Of a stretch of 64,000 bases of DNA, positions 1 through 11,379 are shown piece by piece. Where the stretch lies: positions 27,722,124 to 27,786,123 of the forward strand of contig LS997562.1 in the NCBI GenBank assembly GCA_000469685.2, in the 5' to 3' direction. Position 1 is the stretch's first letter. Each line of letters begins with the position of its first letter. The notes beneath the pieces are model-generated. The model worked only from the letters and a program-made list of their open reading frames with translations, did no database searches and was not told the DNA's origin. The DNA comes from Haemonchus contortus. Its lineage: Eukaryota; Nematoda; Chromadorea; Rhabditida; Trichostrongylidae. The position numbers were made by a program, and so were the translations under genes.

Positions 1-46
1 CAGATCGGACGGGATGGCGTGCTTTCAACGTGGTATGGCCGTAAGC
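1..46 (-). rRNA. 5S rRNA, partial (5' end only)
   Basis: This is the 5' part of a 5S gene, cut by the window edge. Confidence 0.85.
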
Positions 47-129
47 GGGAGGGTACCCGTGGAAATTGGTAGATGTTCAAAAGTTATAGGAAAACTAGAA
101 TTAATCTAATGATGAGAGAAAATTTCAAA

Positions 130-247
130 AGCTTACGACACCTGGGATTCCCAAGCCGTCTCCGAACCAGTACTAACCAGGCCCAACGTTGCTTAACTTG
201 CCAGATCGGACGGAATGGCGTGCTTTCAACGTGGTATGGCCGTAAGC
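130..247 (-). rRNA. 5S rRNA
   Basis: Full unit. It differs from the other copies near 165-172 (base change and 1-bp loss), so it may be a variant or non-functional copy. Confidence 0.85.
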
Positions 248-331
248 GGGAGGGTACCCGTGGAAATTGGTAGATGTTCAAAAAGTCATAGGAAAACTTT
301 GAATTAATCTAATGATGAGAGAAATTTCAAA

Positions 332-450
332 AGCTTACGACACCTGGGATTCCCAAGCCGTCTCCGATCCAAGTACTAACCAGGCCCAACGTTGCTTAAC
401 TTGCCAGATCGGACGGGATGGCGTGCTTTCAACGTGGTATGGCCGTAAGC
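332..450 (-). rRNA. 5S rRNA
   Basis: Full consensus-like 119-nt unit. Confidence 0.93.
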
Positions 451-535
451 GGGAGGGTACCCGTGGGAAATTGGTAGATGTTCAAAAGTCATAGGAAAAC
501 TTGAATTAATCTAATGATGAGAGAAAAATTTCAAA

Positions 536-655
536 AGCTTACGACACCTGGGATTCCCAAGCCGTCTCCGATCCAAGTACTAACCAGGCCCAACGTTGCT
601 TAACTTGCCAGATCGGACGGAATGGCGTGCTTTCAACGTGGGTATGGCCGTAAGC
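536..655 (-). rRNA. 5S rRNA
   Basis: Full unit with one extra G near 640 compared with the consensus. Confidence 0.9.
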
Positions 656-738
656 GGGAGGGTACCCGTGGAAATTGGTAGATGTTCAAAAGTCATAGGA
701 AAACTTGAATTAATCTAATGATGAGAGAAAATTTCAAA

Positions 739-857
739 AGCTTACGACACCTGGGATTCCCAAGCCGTCTCCGATCCAAGTACTAACCAGGCCCAACGTT
801 GCTTAACTTGCCAGATCGGACGGGATGGCGTGCTTTCAACGTGGTATGGCCGTAAGC
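739..857 (-). rRNA. 5S rRNA
   Basis: Full consensus-like unit. Confidence 0.93.
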
Positions 858-941
858 GGGAGGGTACCCGTGGAAATTGGTAGATGTTCAAAAGTCCATA
901 GGAAAACTTGAATTAATCTAATGATGAGAGAAAATTTCAAA

Positions 942-1061
942 AGCTTACGACACCTGGGATTCCCCAAGCCGTCTCCGATCCAAGTACTAACCAGGCCCAA
1001 CGTTGCTTAACTTGCCAGATCGGACGGGATGGCGTGCTTTCAACGTGGTATGGCCGTAAGC
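942..1061 (-). rRNA. 5S rRNA
   Basis: Full unit with one extra C near 964. Confidence 0.9.
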
Positions 1062-1144
1062 GGGAGGGTACCCGTGGAAATTGGTAGATGTTCAAAAGTC
1101 ATAGGAAAACTTGAATTAATCTAATGATGAGAGAAAATTTCAAA

Positions 1145-1263
1145 AGCTTACGACACCTGGGATTCCCAAGCCGTCTCCGATCCAAGTACTAACCAGGCCC
1201 AACGTTGCTTAACTTGCCAGATCGGACGGAATGGCGTGCTTTCAACGTGGTATGGCCGTAAGC
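1145..1263 (-). rRNA. 5S rRNA
   Basis: Full unit. It carries the GGAATGG variant also seen in the copies at 130 and 536. Confidence 0.93.
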
Positions 1264-1346
1264 GGGAGGGTACCCGTGGAAATTGGTAGATGTTCAAAAG
1301 TCATAGGAGAACTTGAATTAATCTAATGATGAGAGAAAATTTCAAA

Positions 1347-1465
1347 AGCTTACGACACCTGGGATTCCCAAGCCGTCTCCGATCCAAGTACTAACCAGGC
1401 CCAACGTTGCTTAACTTGCCAGATCGGACGGGATGGCGTGCTTTCAACGTGGTATGGCCGTAAGC
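1347..1465 (-). rRNA. 5S rRNA
   Basis: Full consensus-like unit. Confidence 0.93.
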
Positions 1466-1548
1466 GGGAGGGTACCCGTGGAAATTGGTAGATGTTCAAA
1501 AGTCATAGGAAAACTTGAATTAATCTAATGATGAGAGAAAATTTCAAA

Positions 1549-1666
1549 AGCTTACGACACCTGGATTCCCAAGCCGTCTCCGATCCAAGTACTAACCAGG
1601 CCCAACGTTGCTTAACTTGCCAGATCGGACGGGATGGCGTGCTTTCAACGTGGTATGGCCGTAAGC
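1549..1666 (-). rRNA. 5S rRNA
   Basis: Full unit lacking one G near 1563. Confidence 0.9.
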
Positions 1667-1748
1667 GGGAGGGTACCCGTGGAAATTGGTAGATGTTCAA
1701 AAGTATAGGAAAACTTGAATTAATCTAATGATGAGAGAAAATTTCAAA

Positions 1749-1867
1749 AGCTTACGACACCTGGGATTCCCAAGCCGTCTCCGATCCAAGTACTAACCAG
1801 GCCCAACGTTGCTTAACTTGCCAGATCGGACGGGATGGCGTGCTTTCAACGTGGTATGGCCGTAAGC
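1749..1867 (-). rRNA. 5S rRNA
   Basis: Full consensus-like unit. Confidence 0.93.
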
Positions 1868-1950
1868 GGGAGGGTACCCGTGGAAATTGGTAGATGTTCA
1901 AAAGTCATAGGAAAACTTGAATTAATCTAATGATGAGAGAAAATTTCAAA

Positions 1951-2070
1951 AGCTTACGACACCTGGGATTCCCCAAGCCGTCTCCGATCCAAGTACTAAC
2001 CAGGCCCAACGTTGCTTAACTTGCCAGATCGGACGGGATGGCGTGCTTTCAACGTGGTATGGCCGTAAGC
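1951..2070 (-). rRNA. 5S rRNA
   Basis: Full unit with one extra C near 1974. Confidence 0.9.
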
Positions 2071-2154
2071 GGGAGGGTACCCGTGGGAATTGGTAGATGT
2101 TCAAAAGTCATAGGAAAAACTTGAATTAATCTAATGATGAGAGAAAATTTCAAA

Positions 2155-2179
2155 AGCTTACGACACCTGGGATTCCCAA
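2155..2179 (-). pseudogene. 5S rRNA, 3'-end fragment at array edge
   Basis: Only the last ~25 nt of a 5S gene remain before unrelated sequence starts at 2180. This marks the array boundary. Confidence 0.85.
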
Positions 2180-2639
2180 TAAACGTGACATCGATCGAGA
2201 GGCGGGAAGGTCACTGACCTTCCTACCCATTGAATTATCGTGAACTGTGCCTTTGAATAAACATTCTCAAATAGCGTGGCTATCCATAATTTTCTTTCCA
2301 AATCTAGGAAAACAATTTTAGTGAAAGTTGCAGCAAAGCAGGTCAAATCGTCAACTGAAAGCAATTTTGGATTTGCATTGCACAGCAATCTCGCTAGACA
2401 TCAAAGCTGAGACTGAGACTCATCCCAATAATTTGAGAGGCAGAAATTGAGTCATTCTTAGCTGCATGAATTGAATGAATGCTTGACGATGGAGAAGTGC
2501 AGCACATCGACCTGCGCTCCAGCAACTATTATAGTAGTGAAGTATCCTCTTAAGTTCGTTCTGAGCGGAGATGAGACGATTGCCAGCGATCGGAATTGAG
2601 CCTCCCACCCCATACTCTGTGAAAAACGGCGAGGGAAAT
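2180..2639. other. unrecognised junction sequence
   Basis: No gene or repeat was recognised between the 5S array and the LINE remnant. Confidence 0.4.
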
Positions 2640-3957
2640 CGTGAAATAAACCAAATCACCGAAACATTTAGCAAAATCCGGCTAGCAGCCTTCGTAGATT
2701 CGGCAGGCTGTTCAAATGTAGAATACCACAGTGAGATTGATCTCCAAAGAGAAGACCATCAAACTCGGATAGAGGATAAGGTGCGAAGAGCAATAGGAGA
2801 GATGAAGGTTGGTGAAGGTTGGGAGGGCAACTGGTCCGTATAGGCTACCGATCGAGACATGGAAGGCGCTTGGGGAGCATAGGACTAGGTGGCTCGCCCT
2901 ATTCCTGAACACTGCAATCACTAAAGGAAAGAATTCCAGATGCCTGGAGGAACAGCACCGTCGTTCCCACATTCAAGCAGAAAGGGGACGCGATGGATTA
3001 TTCCAACTACACGAGGATCAAGCTAACGACTCACACAATAAAACTGTACGAGAGATTAGTCGACACAAGATTGAGGGAACTGGTCTAGATTTCACGCGAG
3101 CAGCTTGGCTTAATGCCGGAACGGTCTACAACGGACACTATCTTCATAGCCTTAGAAGTAATGGAGAAGCATCTAGGAAAACGTGGGCCCTTCTACATAG
3201 TCTTCCTCCATCAGGAGAAGGCATTCGATTGTCTTCTGCACACGTCCTCTGGAGAGCGCATCGAGAGAGAAACGTTCCAGAACACCTGATCTTCATGATG
3301 AAAGACATGTACGATGGGTTTAAGACGTCATGGTTGGAGTACACCAGGAGTCAGCTCTAAGCCCGCTCCTCTTCCTACTGACACTGGATGCCATCACAAG
3401 CGGACCCTTGATGAACCACTGAAGACCATCCTCTGCGCTGATAACACCGCTCTGATAGCGGAGAGCAGAGAAGAACTCCATGACAAGCTGCACAAATGAC
3501 AGAAAGTGGCTAGTGGCTCATGGGCGCTGGCTGAATGCACGGAAGACCAAGTTTCTCAGCTCCGAGGAGTGCACAGATTCAATCGTAAACGGTTTCAGGG
3601 GAAATCATCGAAAGGGTACAGGACTCACTATACCTGGGGGTGTTCTAGCCGCTCATGGCGGCGTGGACCAGGCTATAAAATCCTGAGGAAATGCGGAATG
3701 GATGAAGTGGAGGGAGTACCCTCTGCAACCGTCGTTGCGCCGGGACGCTAAAAGAAAAGGTGTACAGACAGTAGTGATGCCCGCGATGATCTACGGCAGC
3801 GTGTGTTGGCGATTAGATAGACATAAAAGACAGCCTCACAAAGCTGAAATGAGGATGCTCAAATGGGCCTGCATTTGGACGCGACTGGACCGGATTAAAA
3901 ACGAAGACGTCAGAGCGATACTATTGAAGGTGAGAGAACAGCGCCTAGAGCGAAGCT
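2640..3957 (+). mobile_element. RTE-like LINE remnant (reverse transcriptase)
   Basis: A degenerate non-LTR reverse transcriptase is read in shifting frames. Seen: GRATGPYRLPIETWKALGE (from ~2820), where RTE-type enzymes have the fingers block; NVPEHLIFMMKDMYDG (~3270); LKTILCADNTALIAE (~3418), in which the catalytic YADD has become CADN; and KWREYPLQP, RMLKWACIWTRLDRIKNEDVR (~3700-3910), typical of the C-terminal end of this LINE group. Several frameshifts are needed, so it cannot encode an enzyme. Clade assignment is from motif resemblance only. Confidence 0.75.
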
Positions 3958-4434
3958 AACATAATTTGGTCCCATATGTTATTGACTGTCCATGCAGCGA
4001 TCGTGCAACGCACCGCTTCAGAGTTGAGATGCTCATTTTACTGCCAGACCGACTCAATGCTATTGATATGTATCATGGAAAACAAAAATATAGGATACTA
4101 TCCCTCCTGATACGAAGCAATAAGAGGCACTCGTTCACTAGTATGGTTCATTCAAGTTATCTCGTCCTGCGACGAGGTTATCTAGCTCTTCTGCCAACTT
4201 CAAACTGCATCTCATCACTACATCAACTCTACTTCAGTGTCATGGGACTGCTGCCACGTACAACGATACGTATGTTTCGTTTCAAATTAAGTCACTTCAC
4301 CAATTGATCAGAGGTGGATCGGTGCCGAAAACCATAACGCGGCGGCATAATGAAAGAAGGCTGCCTGCGAGGAATCACGACAAGTCACTTCGAAATGGGA
4401 TTTCTGTACAATCAAACACTTTCACTTCGTGTGA
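3958..4434. other. no recognised feature
   Basis: Open frames here are short and resemble no protein I know. Confidence 0.4.
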
Positions 4435-5728
4435 GTAGTCGGAATGTTCAGCTGAAGGGAAGAGGTTTCCAAAATTGAGCAGGCATTACAAACCAGGATA
4501 GAACTTCAAGGTCAGCTTGAAATAAACAAGACAATGCAACTAGTATTCTGTGAGATGCTTGTGAATACTCGGCCTATTTTATTTAGGAACAACTGGTCGG
4601 CAAAAATTCACTTCTACCCTTCACCAGTTCTAATGAAATAATAAACTTCATCAAAGCTGAGCTATCTGACCGATCCAGGCTCCGAATGGAACATACTTTG
4701 CGGACTGATGATAACATACTATCAGAGTGGTTATCCATGATCCTTCTTACCTACATTGGTATGTACCATTGGTCGAGGCTTCTAGGTCACCGGTGGTCAG
4801 ATACGATTCTTCGCAATTGACATTACTAGAAGACAAAATGGATGAAACCTTTGGTGTTGATCGTTTCGATCGTAATCCCGAAATTGTAGTGGTGTTTGGA
4901 TATGGGGATGGCCGATACTATGACTTGCTGTGGCCAGCCGATGTATAAGTCAATGCTTTCGCTCTCCCAGGCAAGTCGAAAAAAATTATTGACTGGACCC
5001 GGGTACTGGAAAATATTATTGGCAAGAATCAATTCGAGATTCGATTCCTGGGCTATTCGTACGGTTGTATGCGCCACTCGTCACTACTCCAGCTCTGTTA
5101 CATTGCCCGAAATTAGACATGGGTACTTGGAGACGATATGATTCCTTACTGGGTTTGAGCCTTGCTGAGTAGTAATCACAACTGAATAGTGAAAAATAAA
5201 TCTGATCTTGTTTGATCAGTGGTTCTTTCCATGAAATCAGCGATTTTCAGCTTCCATAGCTCCTTAGCTCCTTATCATCCCTAATCAGTCATGATACGTT
5301 CTTCCCATCACTCACTATGCTCGGCTGTAGACAAATATGTCTTAGAGTTCTAAATGATGGAATCCGGCATAAACAGAGCGATTGAGCAAGCACTCAGTAC
5401 TTTATGACTCTTATGGTCATGATTTTGAAACATGCCATCGTGAAGCCAACAATGGTCTTCTTACCTTCGTGAATCCCTTAGGATTTTTATCAGTCCTCAT
5501 CACGAACTCAAAATGATTCATTTCCATCTCTCACCACGAATCGAAATATCACGGTTTTTGCTGCCGATTATGGTCTTTCATGGCCAAATCCTGAGTCTTA
5601 TGAGTGGACCGGTCTGATAGTCCTGCTCACGCCGGGCTCTACTCCTTTGCATGTTGGAGCTGACAAACACTCCGTCACCCTTTCAAAGCTTCCTACACCG
5701 CTCAGTTGAAGTGAGTTGAGTGTCTTTG

Positions 5729-6203
5729 TGACCATTCACTTATTTCAACCAGTCGAGTCGTCTCGGAGACATAAATAAATACAAACAACAACACACAACA
5801 GTGCAACCACACTGCGAACCTCATATCTCAAACACCCCACACATGCAGCATACATACGCCTCACACCCCACATACACCACAGACAGACATCACACACACT
5901 TTAGGAATGTACGCATACACACACCGAACACATAGTACACCCACACAGCACACACGTGGCACTCTTACTACAAACCACACATATTACAAATACACCCCAA
6001 CACACACGCACATAAACACACGCAAACCACATACACATACATACACATACACGTATGTGGGGTGTGTGGCGTATGTATGCTTCATGTGTGGGGTGTGTGA
6101 AATATGAGGTTCGCAGCGTGGTTGCACTGTTGTGTAGTGTTGTTTGTATTTATGTATGTGTCCGAGACGACTCGACTGGTTGAAATAAGTGAATGATCAC
6201 ATA
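5729..6203. repeat. ~150-bp inverted repeat inside repeat B
   Basis: The left arm (5729-5880) and right arm (6050-6203) are imperfect reverse complements. Examples are CAGTCGAGTCGTCTCGGA at 5750 against TCCGAGACGACTCGACTG at 6160, and AACCTCATAT against ATATGAGGTT. The ~170-bp loop is AC-rich. The structure could form a long hairpin. The second B copy at 30150-30290 keeps only a diverged left arm. Confidence 0.8.
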
Positions 6204-6880
6204 CAATACTCATACACACCATGCACATACACACATACATCGCACACCCACAAATCACACCCCACACACACAACACGCGCACCACAAGCCACCCACATTA
6301 GACGCACACCACACATACGTAAGGTACTACATTCCACACAACACAACACAAACACACCAGCACACAACATACACATACAAATCACACACGCAAACACACA
6401 CATGCACACACACATACATACAATATACATATATCGCACACACTTATACAGATCACACACACCACACACATACTACACGCACCCACACCACAAGCCACAC
6501 TCGCATAAACACACTACACATACATCGCACACACACAAATCTTACACACATCACAACACACACGCCACAAGCCACCCACTCAAAACACACACCATAAAAC
6601 ACACACCACACACGAACGATACACACACATATTTACACACTTTCACACATAGACACAAATAACACCCACTACAAACCAGACACATTACACATACACACAC
6701 CACACAACACACATACAAACCACGCATACACACAAGCGCACACACACATACGAGCTACACATACACCGGGCACATTTACACAAATCACACACACCACACA
6801 CACCCAAACCACAAGCCACGCACACTACTCATACATCACACACGCATACACACACCACAAACCACACGCAGCATACCAGA
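5880..6880. repeat. AC-rich low-complexity block
   Basis: Imperfect (CA)n/(CACACCA)n sequence. The long open frames on both strands here (rich in His/Thr on plus, Cys/Val on minus) result from this composition and are not genes. Confidence 0.85.
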
Positions 6881-7822
6881 CACCACAATTACCGGTACCA
6901 TGCGTGGGTTATCCTACGCCACCTGTTGCTACACCACCTTTATCCACCAGGAGTTAAAAATGGACAGCGACTAGGGATATAAAAAATGTGAGTGACGTTA
7001 TTGGAAGAGTTGGGGAATCATAATGGGCAGGGTGCGAGCTGAACAGTGGGCCAAGATCAGTAATCACAGATATGTTAAACGACGTTGCAGAGAATATACA
7101 CGTGGATATAGTTGGATATGAACAGCGATTAAAGAGCTCAAGTTTTCAAGGCAGCAGAAGGGTCACACAGCTGAGAATCAGCCAAAAACAATGGATCAGA
7201 AATGTTGAAAACATACGAAACAGCAAATGAAGAATGGCTAGTTTCTGATGGTGATCAAGGTGCCCGTGGACGGAGCCAAGACCTGAAGCTCAGAAAATCA
7301 TTTCAAACTTCATAAAAATCGAAAAAAAAAACTTTAAAGAGGCCGACAATGGGAAATGAAAGTAGGTGGGATGTTTGTCAAGGTGGGAAGAGAAGATCAA
7401 AAGTCGGCAGCTCCGATCAAGGATATCCTACATAGATTAAATGAGCGTTTGTCCTACACAAGATTGAAAGCGCGTAAGCCGAGCGATTCGACTGCTCTAT
7501 ATGATATTATATCAAAGCGTGATGGCAAAAATGTATAAAAAGATTCTCATAAGGTCGGCGAATTATGGACAAAACCTCGGTCACAACCCGTACTTGTGCT
7601 TTGCAGGCACGGTTTAAAACAAGTTATAAAATGATTTTATTGTGTATAGACAGTATTGATACGAGTTTACTACTAACTAGGAGATCAACCACCAGTGTCC
7701 TTCTTACTGCTATCGATTGTTTGCCGAGTGCGCCTTCAAACAGATTCTGTTCTTTTCCTTGCTTTGATCGATGTCGTAATTGATAGACATGTGCTGCGGC
7801 GTCATGTCTCAACAAGTTACGA

Positions 7823-8178
7823 TGTCCCGGGTTGGGGACAAGAGCTTTTTGGTTCGAGGCTAGCTTGCCTTTACCCCTTTGTGTGGGTGATGTGTTTTGT
7901 AACAATGGCTTTGTGGTGCAAATTTATTAAAGCACAAGAACGCCCCATATCGGCAATGCGGCGGGTATTTATACCCAGCCGATACGGGGAACAAACATTC
8001 AAAAGGTCAATGGGTAGCGAATATTCTCATGGTTATCAGTGGTTTTACAATGGCACTTACAGGAAAAGGGTTATCAAAGGTCACAGGGGGGGGGGGGGCA
8101 AATAGTGTACAGCTTTATCAATGGTGACAACTATGGTAAAAGGTTATCGAGGGTTAAAGGGTCACACAGAGCGAGACA
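7823..8178 (-). repeat. 3' LTR of BEL/Pao element
   Basis: Near-identical to 13329-13679, about 96% by eye. It starts TGTC and ends GACA on the plus strand. Differences include a longer G-run near 8085 and about a dozen substitutions. Confidence 0.92.
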
Positions 8179-8179
8179 C

Positions 8180-8195
8180 TCCGCGCGCCCCCTTT
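8180..8195 (-). other. probable polypurine tract
   Basis: On the minus strand AAAGGGGGCGCGCGGA immediately precedes the 3' LTR, the expected place of the plus-strand primer. Confidence 0.55.
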
Positions 8196-8436
8196 ACATG
8201 TAAAGTCTACGCTTCGAGAAAAAAGTCATAGTGAAATAAAAGGAGCTGCAGCAGGTCTCAGCTTTCCATCGGTTGATAGTGTGACGCGGATTGTTGTCGA
8301 GTGGAGGTCCTGCACGACGTTCCGCGACGCAATGTTCGAGTTGATACCGAAGTAGTGGAGTCTGCTAATCACTGTATCCTGTGTGACCACTGGGTGATCC
8401 TATTCCTCATATCGTTGGCCATATCCACTACGATCG

Positions 8437-10640
8437 TTATTGTAGCGTGAACGACTTTAATATTGTTGTTATAACAAGTGGCCCGAGCATGTAGGTGATT
8501 CCTAGTGCTCCTGTAATCACAGCCAATGCTGTCACTGTTATCTTCCAATTCTCTGTGACAATGCGTGCGATTGGTTCCAAGTCAGGGAGGTGAAGTCACT
8601 GAATGAGGGCCATGTGGTGGCCATGTGGTGTGGCCTTAACGTTGCCCTCATCAAGCATGGTGGGAGGAAAATATCGCACATGGTAGTAGAGCCTACCATT
8701 TAATTCCAATGGTATCTCCTTTTCGTCGCATATTGCGAAGCATTTCTGCGCGGTAAGAGATTTGTTCAGTTCGAGTGCGATTCTATGAAAGGATCGCGGT
8801 TTGCAGCGAATGCTAAATTCTCGCATTGGAAGGTCACCACAGATTCTAGTGCTGTTGTGCAGGATACTGTGACTTCTGCTCCTTCTTGGCAGTTATAGCA
8901 TCCGGTCACGGTGCTTAATTCCACGGAACATTTTTGTTCAATTATGAACTCTGCGCTTTTGATTAGTAGGCTTGATCTGATAGCGAGAGTAGTTTCACTC
9001 CTTGCTGAGTGCGCATTTATCTGCTTATTTTCAAAGCCAAACTCTACTGATGGCGTAGTTATGGGCAGTTTGTTGTCCACTTCTGCTCGAATGTCCTCTA
9101 TTGAGTGTTTCGGGCTTTGTGTGGTGTTTTGTAGCTTTTGCAGCTGCACACCATTTGGTTGCTGCAGTTAAGGAAGCTTTTCGTTGCCATGTTTGCCGTT
9201 GGGCATTGTACAGGTAGCTCAAAGTTGTTAGGAACTATAAACGCTTCCTTCTCTGCGATAGCGAATCTTTGGTCGAAAAGCGGTGAGCTAGGCTTTTGTA
9301 TTGAAATCGCCGTGAGTGAAATTTCATCGTATGATTGAGTGATGTATGGAACCTGAGAAAATTTCCTGTTCTGTTCTAGTTTATGAACTATACCTCGAAT
9401 TCAACTATTGGAACCCACTCTACGCAGTTCGCGATTTCAAACACAGATTCCGAGGTGGGTATTTGTACCACCCTTATAAAGGAACATGCCTCAAGCGGAA
9501 GAAAACATCTGCATAATGGTCCACCGCATGTGTGTTCGCATGCGGAATATCCTGGATATTGACCAGCTTCTTGTAACTCCTCTATGTTCTCATGAGGTTC
9601 AAGGTGTTGCATCGGTTCTCTGTGCACGATCCTGCTTCTGCACACCTTGTTGTGTAAAATATTTCGTGCTTGGTTTCTCTTGTAAAGAACTGCAGCACTT
9701 TGGAGCATACAAGCTTTAAGGGTTTTTGTCGGATTTTTATCACCCCAATTGTCTTGTTCCCATATCTGGCACTGATGCAAAGTTCCGATTGGATGTGATT
9801 GAATAGCACCTCTTCATTATATGCGTAGGAACAGTTTCCTTGGTTATTGCAAACCATGTTTACTGAATGCTTCATGTGCCCGTGCTGGCAGGCTTGTGAA
9901 CTGTTCAGCATAGATAGTATTACTAGCATTGTTGTCACTGTTGTGGAAACATTCAGCGGTCTCGGATTGAATGTGTTCATGACCACAATTTCTTGAGCTG
10001 GAGTTGTGGAACCCCTTCTAGTAACAACATGATTATTGTTTTCACGCTTATCAGTATGATGACTCCTAAAGCGTACAGTATTATCGCGATAGAAGCTATG
10101 GCTCCCATAGGCCAGCAGTGTGGGTTGCCTATCAACGAGCTTGTCATCATTTGGCTAGCGTATTCGCAAAATGCGATAGGAGGGCACTCTACAGTTTCCG
10201 TGTAATTGTTCCTCAGAACTCGAGCTGTTACGTTTGCGAGTTTGTGAAGAGGAGAAGCCGGTATTTCGAGTACTAGCTTTTTCAACAAATTTATAGATGT
10301 TCTGCATTCTTGGTTGAAGCACACTTCAAAGCTTGCGTTTTGGATGTCGACGATTGCCGGCCCATCTGTACACATGAAGCTATCGTTAGCCGATCCTGTA
10401 CTTATAGCACATAACAGGATAGTGATTAGAATCCATATTGAACAGTTAATGCTCACTGGAATGGATAGCCTATTAGGCTGTCCTTCACACTTTCGTATGA
10501 CCTCGTACGGTGGAGTTTTTGTCTTTCTCTCTTGGTTTTCATGCGGAGTTTGCGGCGGATGCGGCGGTTCTGTTACGCCAGGCGTTCGCTCAATGTTAGT
10601 CCCTTCTTTTGGCCGGGACTGTACTGCTCTTTTTTCTGCT
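8437..10640 (-). pseudogene. env: envelope-like glycoprotein of BEL/Pao element, frameshifted
   Basis: Two glycoprotein-like parts follow each other. The first (10640-9977) has a hydrophobic signal-like segment (ILITILLCAISTGSA), paired cysteines, N-glycosylation sites and a second membrane segment (IASIAIILYALGVIILISV). The second (9986-8437) begins with another hydrophobic leader, then a Cys-rich ectodomain including SACEHTCGGPLCRCFLP and VTGCYNC, and ends in a membrane anchor (ITVTALAVITGALGITYML) with a stop at 8437-8439. This layout matches the phlebovirus G2-like envelope genes known from nematode BEL elements (Cer7/Tas type). At least three frame breaks are present (near 9980, 9600 and 9150), so it is not functional as it stands. 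Confidence 0.75.
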
Positions 10641-10699
10641 AAGCTCTCCTCTATTGCTTCGTTACCGGAACGAATTCCGAGAGGATATAGTTCATTTAG

Positions 10700-10760
10700 A
10701 GGCCTATGCAGCATGATATGACTAGGCATTTAATCGGGAGAGGTTCTCCGGAATTGTAAC
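10700..10760 (-). pseudogene. pol: pol C-terminal scrap at deletion junction
   Basis: On the minus strand a stop codon is followed by MPSHIMLHRPLNELYPL, which resembles the final stretch of BEL/Pao polyproteins after the integrase. The preceding residues (SKQLIQQLTPISEP) resemble the segment just before the reverse transcriptase. About 3 kb of pol is therefore missing between them. Confidence 0.6.
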
Positions 10761-10884
10761 TCAAACAATTTGTTGAGTGTTCCTGTTTCTGTAGGTTCGC
10801 TAATAGGGGTTAGTTGTTGTATGAGCTGTTTGCTCTCTGGGTCATTTGATAAGGGTCTGCAGCGTTCGTGGATGCCGCTGCTAT

Positions 10885-11375
10885 CTGATTGCGTACGGTA
10901 TGATACCATGGCCATGGATGCTATGACCGAAAACTGTTTTGGCAATGTGCAATCCAGAGGGCAATTGTATTAGATTACTGCCTGGAGGGACCAAATGATA
11001 ATAATAGTCTGGTCCGACAAGAATGTGGGGAGTTTGATGTTCGCCCTTAACTCGTGGGTTGCATAACCAGAGTTCGTTCAGTTGGAGGAAGTGTTCGTCC
11101 TCCTTTGACAAGCTTACCGATGAAAATCCACTTGTAATTATCGGTTTTGTTTGGGCTTTTATGTCAATTTTCATGCCGTGTGCAGTGAGTATTCTAAGTG
11201 TAACAACATCACTTTGAAACCTTTCTGTATGTCCACCTATTCCCGACACGGCGCACACTTCTCGTGATTGCTTGGGAATTGCCAGATTCTGTGCTGTTTG
11301 TTCTCTTATTAGCGTCTTCTGAGCTCCCGTCTCGAAGAAGTTTAGTGCTTCTTCGAATTGGTCCGTTATAGTTTC
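10885..11375 (-). pseudogene. pro: BEL/Pao aspartic protease, active site altered
   Basis: The minus-strand frame contains NFFETGAQKTLI at ~11340-11305, where BEL proteases have D-S/T-G-A. The catalytic Asp is Glu here (codon GAG). Downstream are PHILVGPDYYYHLV and LPSGLHIAKTVFG, typical of the family's C-terminal half. A frameshift separates it from gag near 11375 and another follows near 10900. Loss of the Asp suggests the protease was inactive or decayed. Confidence 0.7.
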
Positions 11376-11379
11376 ATAC

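Larger units (their letters stand above)
1..2179 (-). repeat. 5S rDNA tandem array, ~203-bp unit
   Basis: Ten complete and two partial 5S genes lie head to tail on the minus strand, each with ~119 bp of gene and ~84 bp of spacer. The minus-strand gene begins GCTTACGGCC and ends GTCGTAAGCT, as in nematode 5S rRNA, and is followed by short T-runs suited to Pol III termination. Units differ by single-base changes and 1-bp indels. In many nematodes the 5S unit also carries an SL1 RNA gene; this spacer is too short and has no SL1 sequence. The array is cut by the window edge on the left and breaks inside a gene at 2179. Confidence 0.95.
4435..7822 (+). repeat. dispersed repeat B, copy 1, left part
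   Basis: Collinear with 29445-31720. Matched landmarks are the block around AGCTGAGCTATCTGACCGA (4660 / 29725), ACTGATGATAACA (4704 / 29768), the AC-rich core, AAAGTAGGTGGGATGTTTGT-like sequence (7360 / 31290) and CAGTATTGATACGAGTT (7650 / 31528). The BEL/Pao element at 7823 interrupts it; it resumes at 13685. No transposase or conserved frame is visible, so the class is unknown. The overall order is old and diverged, with many indels between the copies. Confidence 0.7.

Noticed and set aside
73..1700. Short open frames across 1-2200
   Set aside because: They recur with the 203-bp unit and lie over 5S rRNA genes; they are not proteins.
5907..6745. His/Thr-rich and Cys/Val-rich open frames up to 157 codons
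   Set aside because: These come from AC-repeat composition, and every frame on both strands looks similar.
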